Source: Nocardioides jiangsuensis (GTDB taxonomy: Bacteria; Actinomycetota; Actinomycetes; Propionibacteriales; Nocardioidaceae). Taken from it: 64,000 bases of DNA. The stretch covers positions 1 to 64,000 of the forward strand of contig NZ_JAIEZQ010000001.1 in NCBI RefSeq assembly GCF_019679455.1. Direction: 5' to 3'. The notes under the pieces are model-generated. The model was not told the DNA's origin and ran no database searches. It worked only from the letters and a program-made list of their open reading frames with translations. The translations under genes and the position numbers were made by a program. Shown here in pieces: positions 9,460 to 21,495 of this stretch (positions are counted from its first letter, which is position 1; every line of letters starts with the position of its first letter).

Positions 9460-10403
9460 TCTCTTTCCGGTACCACATCGTCTCCATCGTCTCCGTGTTC
9501 CTCGCGCTGGCGGTCGGTGTCGCCCTCGGCGGCGGCCCGCTCAAGGGCGAGGTCGACAACACGCTCGTGGAGCAGGTCGAGGCCGACCGGCGGGCGAAGG
9601 CGGACCTCCAGGCCGAGATCGCGTCGCTGCGCAGCAGCAACCAGTTCACCGACGCCTTCGCCACCGGGGTCGCGCCGCGGCTCGTCGGAGGCACCCTCGA
9701 CGGCCGTGCCGTGACGATGGTCGTGCTGCCGGGCGCGCCGGAGGCCACGGTCACCTCCACCACCGAGCTCATCGGGGCCGCCGGCGGCAGCGTCGGCGCC
9801 ACCGTGCGGGTCGGCGAGGCGCTGGTCGACGTGGGCCAGAAGCAGCTCGTCGACGAGCTCGCCAGCCAGCTGCTCGAGGGCGCCCCCGACGTGGCGGTCC
9901 CCGAGGACGCCAGCGGGTACGAGCGCCTCGGCGCCCTGCTCGCCCGCGCGGTCGCGACCACCGAGGACGGCGGCGCCGAGGTCGACGATGCCTCGAACAG
10001 CATCATGGCCGGGTTGAGCACCGCGGGCCTGCTGTCCCCGGCAGGGGAGATCGCCCGCCGCGGCAGCCTGGTCGTGTTCGTCGGCGGGTACGGCGCGGGC
10101 ACCACCGAGGAGCGTGAGGGCGCCAGCACGATCGTGTCCTCGATCGCGCGGGCCGTGGACGCCGAGACCGACGGCGTGGTCGTCGCTGCCCCGTCCGCCG
10201 CGGCCGAGGACGGCGGCGTGGTGGACGTCGTACGCCGGGACGTGACCGCGGCCCAGGAGGTCTCCACCGTGGACGCGCTCGGCCGTGTGGCCGGCCAGGT
10301 CGTCACGGTGATGGCGCTCGCGGAGCAGGCCGGCGGTGGCGCTGGTCACTACGGGGCCGTGGACGCCGCCGACGGAGCCTTCCCCGGCGCCAACGAGGAG
10401 TGA
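9456..10403 (+). CDS. mctB: SteB/MctB family envelope protein (copper transporter family)
   Basis: The protein has 315 residues. An N-terminal signal-anchor (YHIVSIVSVFLALAVGVALG) is followed by a coiled-coil and an alpha/beta domain. The family was named for M. tuberculosis Rv1698 (MctB), linked to copper efflux, and as SteB in corynebacteria, the partner of SteA in cell division. The adjacent overlapping steA favours the division role. The GTG start sits in the steA stop codon. Confidence 0.9.
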   Translation: MISFRYHIVSIVSVFLALAVGVALGGGPLKGEVDNTLVEQVEADRRAKADLQAEIASLRSSNQFTDAFATGVAPRLVGGTLDGRAVTMVVLPGAPEATVTSTTELIGAAGGSVGATVRVGEALVDVGQKQLVDELASQLLEGAPDVAVPEDASGYERLGALLARAVATTEDGGAEVDDASNSIMAGLSTAGLLSPAGEIARRGSLVVFVGGYGAGTTEEREGASTIVSSIARAVDAETDGVVVAAPSAAAEDGGVVDVVRRDVTAAQEVSTVDALGRVAGQVVTVMALAEQAGGGAGHYGAVDAADGAFPGANEE

Positions 10404-12844
<2,441 letters not shown>

Positions 12845-12912
12845 ACCGACGCCCCGCGGAGGCTTCGGCCCCGACCCGGCGCGTCGCGCCCGCCCGGAAT
12901 ACACTCCTCGTG

Positions 12913-12934
12913 GTCACCCCACTGACGTGGTGAC
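12913..12934. promoter_or_regulatory. Inverted repeat upstream of ald
   Basis: GTCACC (12913-12918) and GGTGAC (12929-12934) are perfect 6-bp arms 10 bp apart, placed 25 bp before the ald start. This could be an operator for an ald regulator, since ald is commonly induced by alanine. It is short, so chance occurrence is possible. Confidence 0.3.
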
Positions 12935-12958
12935 AATCACAGCGAAGGAGCTCCCGCG

Positions 12959-14074
12959 TTGAAGGTCGGTGTCCCCAAGGAAGTCAAGAACCACGAGTAT
13001 CGCGTGGCGATCACGCCCGCGGGCGTGCACGAGCTCGTGGTCCACGGTCACGAGGTCTACGTCGAGGCCTCCGCCGGCGTCGGCTCGTCGATCCTCGACG
13101 AGGAGTACGTCGCCGCGGGCGCCCGGATCCTCGACACGCCCGACGAGGTCTGGGCGACCGGTGACCTGATCCTCAAGGTCAAGGAGCCCATCGAGGAGGA
13201 GTACCACCGGATGCGTGAGGGGCAGGTGCTCTTCACCTACCTCCACCTCGCCGCGTCCCGCCCGTGCACCGACGCGCTGCTCGACCGCGGCGTCACCGGC
13301 ATCGCCTACGAGACCGTGCAGACCCCCAACGGCGGGCTGCCGCTGCTCGCCCCGATGAGCGAGGTGGCCGGCCGGCTCGCCCCGCAGGCGGGCGCCTACC
13401 ACCTGATGCGTGCCGGCGGCGGCCGCGGGGTGCTGCTCGGCGGTGTCTCCGGCGTGTACGCCGGCAAGGTCGTCGTGATCGGCGCCGGTGTCTCCGGCAT
13501 GAACGCCGCCGCGATCGCGCTCGGCATGCAGGCCGAGGTGCTGCTGCTCGACAAGAACATCGAGGCGCTGCGGCAGGCCGACCGGATCTACCAGGGCCAC
13601 CTGCAGACCGTCGCCTCCAACGCCTACGAGATCGAGCGCGCGGTGATCGACGCCGACCTGGTCATCGGCGCGGTGCTCGTGCCCGGGGCCAAGGCTCCGA
13701 CGCTGATCTCCAACGAGCTCGTCAGCCGGATGAAGAAGGGCTCGGTGCTCGTCGACATCTCGATCGACCAGGGTGGCTGCTTCGAGGACTCGCGGCCCAC
13801 CACGCACGCCTCGCCGACCTACGAGGTGCACGACTCGATCTTCTACTGCGTGGCGAACATGCCCGGCGCCGTCCCGCACACCTCCACCTACGCGCTGACC
13901 AATGTCACGCTGCCCTACGCGGTGGCGCTGGCCGACAAGGGCTGGCGCCAGGCGCTGCGCGACGACCATTCGCTCGCGCTGGGGCTCAACACCCACGCCG
14001 GCAAGCTCACCTACGCACCGGTGGCCGAGGCGCACGGGATGGAGTCGGTCTCGCTGGACGGGGCGCTCGCCTGA
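12959..14074 (+). CDS. ald: Alanine dehydrogenase
   Basis: Ald reversibly deaminates L-alanine to pyruvate with NAD. The 371 residues begin [18 protein letters not shown], typical of the family. They contain the substrate Lys in LKVKEP, the catalytic His in YLHLAASRP, and the NAD-binding glycine loop [17 protein letters not shown]. The start codon is TTG with GAAGGAG 8 nt upstream, leaving no better alternative. The end overlaps the xerD frame by 4 bp. Confidence 0.95.
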   Translation: MKVGVPKEVKNHEYRVAITPAGVHELVVHGHEVYVEASAGVGSSILDEEYVAAGARILDTPDEVWATGDLILKVKEPIEEEYHRMREGQVLFTYLHLAASRPCTDALLDRGVTGIAYETVQTPNGGLPLLAPMSEVAGRLAPQAGAYHLMRAGGGRGVLLGGVSGVYAGKVVVIGAGVSGMNAAAIALGMQAEVLLLDKNIEALRQADRIYQGHLQTVASNAYEIERAVIDADLVIGAVLVPGAKAPTLISNELVSRMKKGSVLVDISIDQGGCFEDSRPTTHASPTYEVHDSIFYCVANMPGAVPHTSTYALTNVTLPYAVALADKGWRQALRDDHSLALGLNTHAGKLTYAPVAEAHGMESVSLDGALA

Positions 14075-15012
14075 ACGGCAGCACCGGACCTTCGCCGCTC
14101 CAGCGTGCGGTCCGCACCTACCTCGACCACCTGGTGGTCGAACGGGGCCTGGCGGACAACACGCTGAAGTCCTACCGGCGCGACCTGCGCCGCTACGTCG
14201 GCTTCCTGGCCGGCGCCGGCGTGGAGTCGGTCGACGCGATCACCGAGGCGTCGGTCGGCGGCTTCCTCATGGCCCTGCGTGAGGGAGACGCCGACCACCC
14301 GCCGTTGAGCGCGGGCTCGGCGGCGCGCACGGTGGTCGCGGTGCGCGGTTTCCACAAGTTCGCGGTCCGGGAGGGCCTGGCCGTGAACGATCCGGCGGCC
14401 GCCGTACGCCCGCCGGCCCCCGCGAAGCGGCTGCCCAAGGCGCTGCCGCTGTCCGACATCGAGCGGATCCTGGACGCCGCCGGCGCCCCGGGTACGACGC
14501 TGGCGCTGCGTGACCGGGCGCTGCTCGAGGTGCTCTACGGCACCGGGGCGCGGATCTCCGAGGCGGTCGGGCTCGACCTCGACGACCTCGACCCGGAGCA
14601 GGGCACCGTGCTGCTCCGCGGCAAGGGCAGCAAGGAGCGGATGGTGCCGGTCGGGTCCTACGCCCGGGAGGCGGTGGACGCCTACCTGGTGCGCGGCCGC
14701 CCCGAGCTGGCTGCGACCGGATCCGGGCTGCCGGCGCTCTTCCTCAACGCCCGCGGCGGCCGGCTGTCCCGGCAGAGCGCCTGGACGGTGCTGGCCAAGG
14801 CCGCCGAACGGGCCGGGGTGACCGCGGAGGTCTCGCCGCACACGCTGCGGCACTCCTTCGCGACGCACCTGCTGGACGGGGGAGCCGACGTCCGTGTGGT
14901 GCAGGAACTGCTCGGGCACGCGTCGGTGACCACCACCCAGGTGTACACGCTGGTGACCGTGGACAGCCTGCGTGAGGTCTACGCCACGGCACACCCGCGC
15001 GCGCTCGCCTGA
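14071..15012 (+). CDS. xerD: Tyrosine recombinase XerD
   Basis: XerD with XerC resolves chromosome dimers at dif. The N-terminal SAM-like DNA-binding domain is followed by the catalytic domain. The active set is complete in 313-residue numbering: R161 (GTGARISEA), K185 (RGKGSKERM), H257 and R260 (HTLRH), H283 (LLGHASV) and nucleophile Y292 (QVYTLV). No ATG, GTG or TTG lies near the expected N-terminus. CTG 14071, overlapping the ald stop as CTGA with GGACGGGG 7 nt upstream, gives the right length. GTG 14134 would remove about 20 conserved residues. Confidence 0.9.
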   Translation: MNGSTGPSPLQRAVRTYLDHLVVERGLADNTLKSYRRDLRRYVGFLAGAGVESVDAITEASVGGFLMALREGDADHPPLSAGSAARTVVAVRGFHKFAVREGLAVNDPAAAVRPPAPAKRLPKALPLSDIERILDAAGAPGTTLALRDRALLEVLYGTGARISEAVGLDLDDLDPEQGTVLLRGKGSKERMVPVGSYAREAVDAYLVRGRPELAATGSGLPALFLNARGGRLSRQSAWTVLAKAAERAGVTAEVSPHTLRHSFATHLLDGGADVRVVQELLGHASVTTTQVYTLVTVDSLREVYATAHPRALA

Positions 15013-15129
15013 CCCACCATCCGTCCCCAGGTTTGTCCCCAGCCGACGCCGGCCTGTGCACGGCGCGCCTAACCGATACACAGGCGCGGGCCGGATTTAC
15101 TGGTCGGGTACGTGCTTCGGGCATCCCTG

Positions 15130-15159
15130 TTGTGGGTCGCGCGAGGCACCACATAGAGT
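15130..15159 (+). promoter_or_regulatory. Candidate promoter of the parA-scpAB operon
   Basis: TTGTGG (15130-15135) and TAGAGT (15154-15159) are separated by 18 bp and match a housekeeping sigma promoter pattern. They lie in the 229-bp gap between xerD and parA, about 80 bp upstream of the parA start. A predicted site only. Confidence 0.4.
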
Positions 15160-15241
15160 CGCCGCGTTGCGCGCGACAAACCGATCTGTAGGCGAGTCGA
15201 CAAAAACGCGCAGCGCGGCCCATGACACGGGAGGCACGAGC

Positions 15242-16327
15242 GTGAACGACTCGATCTCACACGGCACCGGCTCCATCGGGAGCGGTGCGGCGGAGATGCC
15301 TCCCCTCGTCGACCCGGCTCGGATGGGGGGTGCCGCCCGTCCGGCGGCGTCCTCGAAGCCCTCAGCACCCGCTGTACCCACAGGAGACCACGACCGCGTG
15401 AGCGAACCGATCCCCTTCACCCGCACGGAGGCCTCCTCGGCCCGGGACACCGTCGACGCGCCCCTGCCCGGGGCGCCCGCCGAGGTCAAGCTCGGACCGA
15501 CCGGTCGCCCGATGCCGGTGCTGCCCGAGCCCAAGCCGGTGAGCAGCCACGGCCCCGCCCGCGTGATCGCGATGTGCAACCAGAAGGGCGGCGTCGGCAA
15601 GACCACGACGACGATCAACCTCGGCGCGGCGCTCGCGGAGTACGGCCGCAAGGTCCTCCTCGTCGACTTCGACCCGCAGGGCTCGCTGTCGGTCGGTCTC
15701 GGACTGAACCCGCACGACATGGAGCTGAGCATCTACAACCTGCTCATGGAGCGCGACGTCACCCTCGACGAGGTCGTCGTGCCCTCCGGCGTCCCGGGCA
15801 TGGACCTGCTGCCGTCCAACATCGACCTGTCGGCGGCCGAGGTCCAGCTCGTCCACGAGGTCGCCCGCGAGCAGACCCTGGCGCGGATCCTGGCCCCGGC
15901 GGGCAAGGACTACGACGTCATCCTGATCGACTGCCAGCCGTCGCTCGGCCTGCTGACCGTGAACGCGCTCACCGCGTCGGACGGCGTGATCGTGCCGCTC
16001 GAGTGCGAGTACTTCGCGCTGCGCGGCGTGGCGCTGCTCAAGACCACGATCGACAAGGTCACCGAGCGGCTCAACCCGCGCCTGACCATCGACGGGGTGC
16101 TCGGCACGATGTACGACGGCCGCACGCTGCACGGCCGTGAGGTCATGGAGCGGCTGGTCCAGGCCTGGGGCGACACGGTGTTCCACACCGTCATCCGCCG
16201 GACCGTGAAGTTCTCCGACTCCACCGTCGCCGGCGAGCCGATCACGACCTACGCCGGGAGCTCGGCCGGCGCGGAGGCCTACCGCCAGCTGGCGAGGGAG
16301 GTGCTGGCCCGTTGTCTCGACGGGTGA
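15242..16327 (+). CDS. ParA/Soj family chromosome-partitioning ATPase
   Basis: This is a Walker-type ATPase that binds DNA non-specifically in the ATP state and moves or positions partner proteins. The deviant Walker A is KGGVGKTT (115-122), followed by VDFDPQGS and LIDCQPSLGL. About 105 residues of low-complexity Pro/Ala-rich sequence precede the ATPase core. It is the Rv1708 counterpart beside scpAB, distinct from the oriC parAB locus, and no parB follows. GTG 15242 has GGGAGG 7 nt upstream; GTG 15398 with AGGAGA upstream is a plausible shorter start. Confidence 0.9.
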   Translation: MNDSISHGTGSIGSGAAEMPPLVDPARMGGAARPAASSKPSAPAVPTGDHDRVSEPIPFTRTEASSARDTVDAPLPGAPAEVKLGPTGRPMPVLPEPKPVSSHGPARVIAMCNQKGGVGKTTTTINLGAALAEYGRKVLLVDFDPQGSLSVGLGLNPHDMELSIYNLLMERDVTLDEVVVPSGVPGMDLLPSNIDLSAAEVQLVHEVAREQTLARILAPAGKDYDVILIDCQPSLGLLTVNALTASDGVIVPLECEYFALRGVALLKTTIDKVTERLNPRLTIDGVLGTMYDGRTLHGREVMERLVQAWGDTVFHTVIRRTVKFSDSTVAGEPITTYAGSSAGAEAYRQLAREVLARCLDG

Positions 16328-16743
16328 GCCTGCCCACGGCGGACGACCTCTTCCGACCGACCTCCCCGACCGTCGGGGAGGACGCCGTACCGGCGCCCAC
16401 GCCCCGTTCCCGGGCCGCGGAGCCCGCCGCCGACCAGTCCGGCGGTGCCGACGACGCCGGGGCCGCTGAGCAGCCCGCCGCGCCCGCCGAGCCGCAGGGC
16501 CAGGAGCGGGGCACGCCGCGCCGCAAGCCGAGTGGCCGGGTCCGCCACGACGAGAAGATGACGGTCTACGTCACCGCCGACGAGCTGCTCGACCTCGAGC
16601 ACGCCCGGCTCAGGCTGCGTCGCGCCACCGGGCTCGCGGTCGACCGCGGACGGCTGGTGCGCGCGGCGGTCGCGATCGCGCTCGCCGACCTCGACGCCCA
16701 CGGCGAGGAGAGCATGATCGTGCAGCGCCTCAAGCAGCCATGA
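16312..16743 (+). CDS. Ribbon-helix-helix-like protein, possible ParA partner
   Basis: The 143-residue product has a Pro/Ala-rich N-terminal half and a compact C-terminal domain from about 80 on. A strand (KMTVYVTADE) is followed by two helices (LLDLEHARLRLRRATG and RGRLVRAAVAIALADL), a layout resembling ribbon-helix-helix DNA-binding folds. It overlaps parA by 16 bp (TTG 16312, with GGGAGGTG 8 nt upstream) and scpA by 4 bp; GTG 16324 is an alternative start. Position suggests the DNA- or cargo-adaptor of the ParA, but function is inferred. Confidence 0.75.
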   Translation: MSRRVSLPTADDLFRPTSPTVGEDAVPAPTPRSRAAEPAADQSGGADDAGAAEQPAAPAEPQGQERGTPRRKPSGRVRHDEKMTVYVTADELLDLEHARLRLRRATGLAVDRGRLVRAAVAIALADLDAHGEESMIVQRLKQP

Positions 16744-17699
16744 CCGCCGACCTGGCCGACGCGGCCACGGACGAGCAGGCCGGCGGTGGCTTCGCGGTCC
16801 GGCTCGACAACTTCGAGGGTCCGTTCGACCTGCTGCTGAGCCTGATCGCGAAGCACAAGCTCGACATCACCGAGGTCGCGCTGTCGCAGGTCACGGTCGA
16901 GTTCATCGCGCACATCAAGGCCGCGGGCCCGCAGTGGGACCTCGAGCAGACCTCGTCGTTCCTGCTGGTCGCCTCCACGCTGCTCGACCTCAAGGCCGCC
17001 CGGCTGCTGCCGCAGGGCGACATCGAGGACGAGGAGGACCTCGCGCTGCTCGAGGCCCGCGACCTGCTGTTCGCGCGGCTGCTCCAGTACCGCGCCTTCA
17101 AGCAGGTCGCCTCGGTGCTCGAGCAGCGGATGGCGGGGGAGACCCGGCGCCACCCCCGGGCGGTCGGTCTCGAGGAGCGGTTCGCCGGCCTGCTGCCGGA
17201 GGTGCTGATCGGCCTCGGCCTCGAGGAGTTCGCCGCGCTGGCCGCGAAGGCGCTCACCCCGAAGCCGGTCCTCGAGCTCTCCCTGGCCCACATCCACGCC
17301 CCGACGGTGAGCGTCAAGGAGCAGGGCGCGATCGTCGTGGACCGGCTGCGCCGGCAGAAGACGATGACGTTCCGCGCGCTCACGCGCGACGCGCCCGACA
17401 CGCTGACGACCGTGGCCCGGTTCCTGTCGCTGCTCGAGCTGTTCCGGGAGGGCGCGGTCAGCTTCGACCAGATGTCGCCGCTCGGCGAGCTGACGGTCCG
17501 GTGGACCGGCGCGGAGGACGGCGACGTGGAGATCACCGACGAGTTCGACGGCACGCCGTCCGAGGTCGTCGCCGACGTGTCCGCGGGCACCACCGACGAC
17601 GACGGGGAGACCGTGGTCGCCCTGGCCGACGCCGACCAGGACGCAGACCCCGCCGACGAGAAGTACCCGGACGAGAACGAGGAGAAGGAGAACCCGTGA
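16740..17699 (+). CDS. scpA: Segregation and condensation protein A
   Basis: ScpA is the kleisin that bridges the SMC heads. The N-terminal region FAVRLDNFEGPFDLLLSLI and the IAKHKLDITEVALSQV segment are diagnostic, and the C-terminal winged helix (TMTFRALTRDAPDTLTTVAR) binds the SMC cap. An acidic disordered tail of ~60 residues follows. The length of 319 is in range. ATG 16740 overlaps the preceding stop, and scpB overlaps its 3' end by 4 bp. Confidence 0.95.
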   Translation: MTADLADAATDEQAGGGFAVRLDNFEGPFDLLLSLIAKHKLDITEVALSQVTVEFIAHIKAAGPQWDLEQTSSFLLVASTLLDLKAARLLPQGDIEDEEDLALLEARDLLFARLLQYRAFKQVASVLEQRMAGETRRHPRAVGLEERFAGLLPEVLIGLGLEEFAALAAKALTPKPVLELSLAHIHAPTVSVKEQGAIVVDRLRRQKTMTFRALTRDAPDTLTTVARFLSLLELFREGAVSFDQMSPLGELTVRWTGAEDGDVEITDEFDGTPSEVVADVSAGTTDDDGETVVALADADQDADPADEKYPDENEEKENP

Positions 17700-18457
17700 G
17701 CGAGCAGGCCGACATCGCTGCTGAAGCAGAGGTCGCCCAGACGCTGGACGTGCCCCTGGCCGAGCTGAGGCCCGCGCTCGAGGCGGTGCTGATGGTCGCC
17801 GACCAGCCGCTCGACCACGTGAGCCTCGCCTCCGCCGTCGGCTATCCCGCCGGGCAGGTGGTCGAGGCGCTCGACGGCCTCGCCGCGGAGTACGCCGAGC
17901 AGGGCCGCGGGTTCGACCTGCGCAACGTCGCCGGCGGCTGGCGCTTCTACACGCGCGAGGAGTACGCCGCGGTGGTGGAGCGCTTCGTGCTCGACGGGCA
18001 GCGGGCCCGCCTGACCCAGGCCGCGCTGGAGACGCTGGCCGTCGTGGCCTACAAGCAGCCGGTCAGCCGCGCCCGGGTCTCCGCGATCCGCGGCGTGAAC
18101 GTCGACGGCGTGATGCGCACCCTGGTCACCCGCGGGCTGGTCGAGGAGTGCGGCCACGACGAGGAGACCAGCGCGCTGCTGTACCGCACCACGAGCTACT
18201 TCCTCGAGCGGATCGGGGTCACCTCGATCGCCGAGCTGCCCGAGCTGGCGCCGTACCTCCCCGACCTCGGGGACATGGACGACTACGACGAGACCCCCGC
18301 CGAGCCGGTGCCCGCGGCCGACGTACCGGCCGAGGCCGCTGCCGAGGCGGAGGTCGGGCCGGAGTCCGAGCCCGAGGCGCAGCCCGCCGCCGAGGGGACC
18401 GCAGCCGAGGAGACCCCGGAGCCCGCTGCCGCACCGGTCGAGGAGTTCCGCGGATGA
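17696..18457 (+). CDS. scpB: Segregation and condensation protein B
   Basis: ScpB forms a dimer of winged-helix proteins that binds ScpA in the SMC condensin. LRPALEAVLMVADQPL, the ETLAVVAYKQPVSRARVSAIRG segment and VDGVMRTLVTRGLVEE are family hallmarks. The C-terminal ~60 residues are an acidic Glu/Ala/Pro-rich tail. GTG 17696 follows GGAGAAGGAG and overlaps the scpA stop; rluB overlaps the 3' end by 4 bp. Confidence 0.95.
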   Translation: MSEQADIAAEAEVAQTLDVPLAELRPALEAVLMVADQPLDHVSLASAVGYPAGQVVEALDGLAAEYAEQGRGFDLRNVAGGWRFYTREEYAAVVERFVLDGQRARLTQAALETLAVVAYKQPVSRARVSAIRGVNVDGVMRTLVTRGLVEECGHDEETSALLYRTTSYFLERIGVTSIAELPELAPYLPDLGDMDDYDETPAEPVPAADVPAEAAAEAEVGPESEPEAQPAAEGTAAEETPEPAAAPVEEFRG

Positions 18458-19197
18458 GCGAGACGGGCGACGACGGGCTGGTCCGCCTCCAGAAGCTGCT
18501 CGCGCAGTCCGGGGTGGCCAGCCGCCGCAAGTGCGAGGAGCTCATGCTGGGCGGCCTGGTCGAGGTGGACGGCGAGATCGTCACGCGGCTCGGGACCAAG
18601 GTGGACCCGCGCACCGCGGTGATCCGGGTGGACGGCAAGCGCCTGCCGCCGGTCAGCGCGCACGTGTACCTGGTGCTGAACAAGCCCCGCGGCGTGGTCT
18701 CCACGATGTCCGACCCGGAGGGGCGCCGTACCCTCGAGGACTTCGTGGCCGACCGCCCGGAGCGGCTCTTCCACGTCGGCCGGCTCGACACCGACACCGA
18801 GGGCCTGATCCTGCTCACCAACGACGGCGACTTCGCGCACCGGATGGCGCACCCGTCGTACGAGATGGACAAGACCTACGTCGCCGAGGTGCCCGGCCCC
18901 GTGTCCAGGGCGACCGTGCGGAAGGTGCTCGACGGGGTCACCCTCGAGGACGGTCCGGTGACGGTCGGCTCGTTCAAGGTGCTCTCCGCGCACGGCGACA
19001 AGGCGATCGTCGAGCTGGTCATCCACGAGGGCCGGAACCGGATCGTGCGGCGGCTGCTGGACGCCGTGGGGCACCCGGTGCGACGGCTGACCCGTACCGC
19101 GATCGGCCCGGTGCAGCTGACCGGGCTGCGCAGCGGCGAGATGCGCGAGCTGACCCGCGACGAGCTCGGCACCCTGCTCGACGCCGCCAAGCTCTGA
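18454..19197 (+). CDS. rluB: Pseudouridine synthase, RluB family
   Basis: The enzyme isomerises uridine to pseudouridine in 23S rRNA. An S4 domain (RLQKLLAQSGVASRRKCEELM) leads into the RsuA-type catalytic domain with LNKPRGVVST and the catalytic Asp in GRLDTDTEGLILLTNDG. The C-terminal EGRNRIVRRLLDAVGHPV segment is also conserved. The length is 247. It is the last gene of the coupled parA-rluB string and the Rv1711 counterpart. Confidence 0.94.
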   Translation: MSETGDDGLVRLQKLLAQSGVASRRKCEELMLGGLVEVDGEIVTRLGTKVDPRTAVIRVDGKRLPPVSAHVYLVLNKPRGVVSTMSDPEGRRTLEDFVADRPERLFHVGRLDTDTEGLILLTNDGDFAHRMAHPSYEMDKTYVAEVPGPVSRATVRKVLDGVTLEDGPVTVGSFKVLSAHGDKAIVELVIHEGRNRIVRRLLDAVGHPVRRLTRTAIGPVQLTGLRSGEMRELTRDELGTLLDAAKL

Positions 19198-19302
19198 CAC
19201 GCTCACCCGTGCGTCCACCGCAGCGCGGGGCACCGCTGCCGCGCCAGGGCAGCGACTAGGGTTTGTGCCTCAGACGGGCAGCGATCGAGGAGGCGTTCAG
19301 GC

Positions 19303-19698
19303 GTGGCGGTGCGGGCAGTACGAGGGGCGACCCAGCTCGACGCGGACGACCGCGAGCACATGCTCGAGCGGGTCGCCGAGATGGTCACCGACGTGATGAC
19401 CGCCAACGACCTCGACGTGGACGACTTCATCAGCGTGATCTTCACCGCCACCTCCGACCTGGTCTCGGAGTTTCCCGCGTACGCCGCCCGACGGCTCGGC
19501 TTCGGCGACGTGCCGCTGATCTGCGCCCGCGAGCTCGAGATCGCGGGGTCGATGCCGCGCGTGGTCCGGATGATGGCGCACGTGGAGACCGACCTGTCCC
19601 GCGCCGACATCACCCACGTCTACCTGCACGGCGCGGCGGGCCTGCGCCGGGACCTGACCAAGGTCCGGTCGGTCCCCGACGAGGCGACCGGCTCATGA
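19303..19698 (+). CDS. aroH: Chorismate mutase, AroH class
   Basis: This 131-residue protein matches the monofunctional AroH trimeric class, which converts chorismate to prephenate. Seen are VRAVRGATQLDAD at the start, FTATSDLVSEFPAYAAR in the middle with the conserved Phe/Glu environment, and a terminal HVYLHGAAGLRRDL. GTG 19303 has GAGGAGG 9 nt upstream. It overlaps tyrA by 4 bp, so the two steps from chorismate to tyrosine precursor are translationally coupled. Confidence 0.93.
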   Translation: MAVRAVRGATQLDADDREHMLERVAEMVTDVMTANDLDVDDFISVIFTATSDLVSEFPAYAARRLGFGDVPLICARELEIAGSMPRVVRMMAHVETDLSRADITHVYLHGAAGLRRDLTKVRSVPDEATGS

Positions 19699-20771
19699 CC
19701 GCGCGGGCGCTCACCGGCCCGGTGCTGGTGGTCGGCGCCGGACTGCTCGGTACGTCGATCGGGCTCGCGCTGCGCCGGCACGGGGTGCCCGTGCTGCTCA
19801 CCGACGTGAACGCGCCGAACCTGACCCTCGCCACCGGGCTCGGCGCGGGGGAGGAGTGGGACGGCGTCCGCGACGTCGAGCTGGTGGTGGTCGCGGTGCC
19901 GCCGGACCACCTCGCCGACGAGATCAGCCGTTTCCTGGGGTGCAGCGCCGCCGTCGTCACCGACGTGGGCAGCGTGAAGTCCGCGCCGCTGCGCCAGGTC
20001 GCCGCCCGCGTCGACGCCGCGACCCTGCGTCGGTACGTGGGCAGCCACCCGATGGCCGGCAGCGAGCGCTCGGGGCCTTTCGCGGCGTCCGGTGTGCTGT
20101 TCGACGGCCGGCCCTGGGCGGTCGTCCCGCACCCCGGGGCGGACCCCGGCGCCGTGTCCCTGGTCACCGAGCTGGCGCGCCTGTGCGGCGCCACCCCGGT
20201 CACGCTCAGCCCCGCCGAGCACGACCTCGCCGTCGCCCGCACCTCGCACCTGCCCCACCTGGTCGCCGCGCTGATGGCCGGCCGGCTCACCGAGGCGCCG
20301 GAGGACCACCTCGCGCTGTCCGGGCAGGGGGTGCGCGACGTGACCCGGGTGGCCGCCGGTGACCCCGGTCTCTGGCAGCAGATCATCTCCGCGAACGCCG
20401 ACGCGGTGGCCGAGCTCCTCGGCGACGTCCGTGCGGACCTCGACCGGCTGCTCACCGCCGTCAGGGAGGGCGAGCGGGGCTCCCTGGGCGAGCTGCTCGA
20501 GCGTGGGCGCGCCGGGACAGCGGCGATCCCCGGCAAGCACGGCGGCCCCGCGCAGGTGCTGGGCGAGCTGTACGTCGCCGTACCGGACCACCCGGGCGAA
20601 CTGGCCCGGCTGTTCTCCGACGCGAGCGAGATCGGCGTGAACATCGAGGACGTGCACATCGACCACGACCCCGGCCGGCCGGTCGGTGTGGTCGAGCTCG
20701 CCGTCGCCGAGGATCGCGTCGACCTGCTCCAGGAGTCGCTCGAGGCCCGGGGCTGGACCACGCACCGGTAG
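19695..20771 (+). CDS. tyrA: Prephenate dehydrogenase
   Basis: TyrA oxidatively decarboxylates prephenate to 4-hydroxyphenylpyruvate using NAD(P). The N-terminal Rossmann fold starts VLVVGAGLLGTSIGLALRRHG, and the catalytic-region motif SHPMAGSERSGPF follows. A C-terminal ACT domain (residues ~280-358: VAVPDHPGELARLFSDA, then GVNIEDVHIDH) suggests feedback control by tyrosine. ATG 19695 overlaps aroH. Confidence 0.94.
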   Translation: MTARALTGPVLVVGAGLLGTSIGLALRRHGVPVLLTDVNAPNLTLATGLGAGEEWDGVRDVELVVVAVPPDHLADEISRFLGCSAAVVTDVGSVKSAPLRQVAARVDAATLRRYVGSHPMAGSERSGPFAASGVLFDGRPWAVVPHPGADPGAVSLVTELARLCGATPVTLSPAEHDLAVARTSHLPHLVAALMAGRLTEAPEDHLALSGQGVRDVTRVAAGDPGLWQQIISANADAVAELLGDVRADLDRLLTAVREGERGSLGELLERGRAGTAAIPGKHGGPAQVLGELYVAVPDHPGELARLFSDASEIGVNIEDVHIDHDPGRPVGVVELAVAEDRVDLLQESLEARGWTTHR

Positions 20772-20814
20772 GCTTCGCCCGACAGTTTTCGCGAGAAGGA
20801 CGGGATCTCGGGCG

Positions 20815-21495
20815 TTGAGTGCACGTGTGGTCGTAGCGATGGACGGGCCGTCGGGCTCGGGCAAGTCCAGCACCTCCCGGGGGGTCGCGAGCAAGCTGGG
20901 GCTGCGATACCTCGACACGGGGGCGCAGTTCCGCGCGATGACCTGGTGGATGCTGCAGCACGGCGTGGACGTCGACGACGCCGCCGCGGTTGCGGCCCAC
21001 GCCGACGACCCGGTGCTGGTCTCGGGCACCGACCCCGCGGCCCCCACCATCACCGTGGACGGCACCGACGTGGCCGGCCCGATCCGGTCCACCGAGGTCA
21101 CCTCCGCGGTCAGCGCGGTCAGCACCGTCCCGGCGGTGCGTGGGCGGCTGCTGCGCGAGCAGCGCGCGATCATCGGCGACGGCGGGATCGTCGTCGAGGG
21201 TCGCGACATCGGCACCGTGGTCGCCCCCGACGCCGCCGTGAAGGTGTACCTCACCGCCGACCCCGAGGCGCGGGCCGTGCGCCGCACCGCGGAGATGTCC
21301 GCGGGCACCGACATCACCGCCACCCAGCAGGACCTGCTGCGCCGGGACCGGATCGACTCCGGGCGCGCCACGGCGCCGCTGGCGATGGCCGACGGCGCCC
21401 ACCACATCGACACCACGCCGTTCACCCTCGACGAGGTGGTCGACCAGGTCGTCGCGCTCGTCGAGGAGGCGAGCGCCGCCTCCGAGGGGTCGTGA
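20815..21495 (+). CDS. cmk: Cytidylate kinase
   Basis: Cmk phosphorylates CMP/dCMP. The P-loop is [13 protein letters not shown], then the CMP-binding [12 protein letters not shown] and [12 protein letters not shown] segments. The start is most likely TTG 20815 ([11 protein letters not shown]), giving 226 residues; GTG 20827 is the next option. It overlaps plsC by 4 bp, and the cmk-plsC-der order is common in actinobacteria (Rv1712-Rv1713 region). Confidence 0.94.
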   Translation: MSARVVVAMDGPSGSGKSSTSRGVASKLGLRYLDTGAQFRAMTWWMLQHGVDVDDAAAVAAHADDPVLVSGTDPAAPTITVDGTDVAGPIRSTEVTSAVSAVSTVPAVRGRLLREQRAIIGDGGIVVEGRDIGTVVAPDAAVKVYLTADPEARAVRRTAEMSAGTDITATQQDLLRRDRIDSGRATAPLAMADGAHHIDTTPFTLDEVVDQVVALVEEASAASEGS

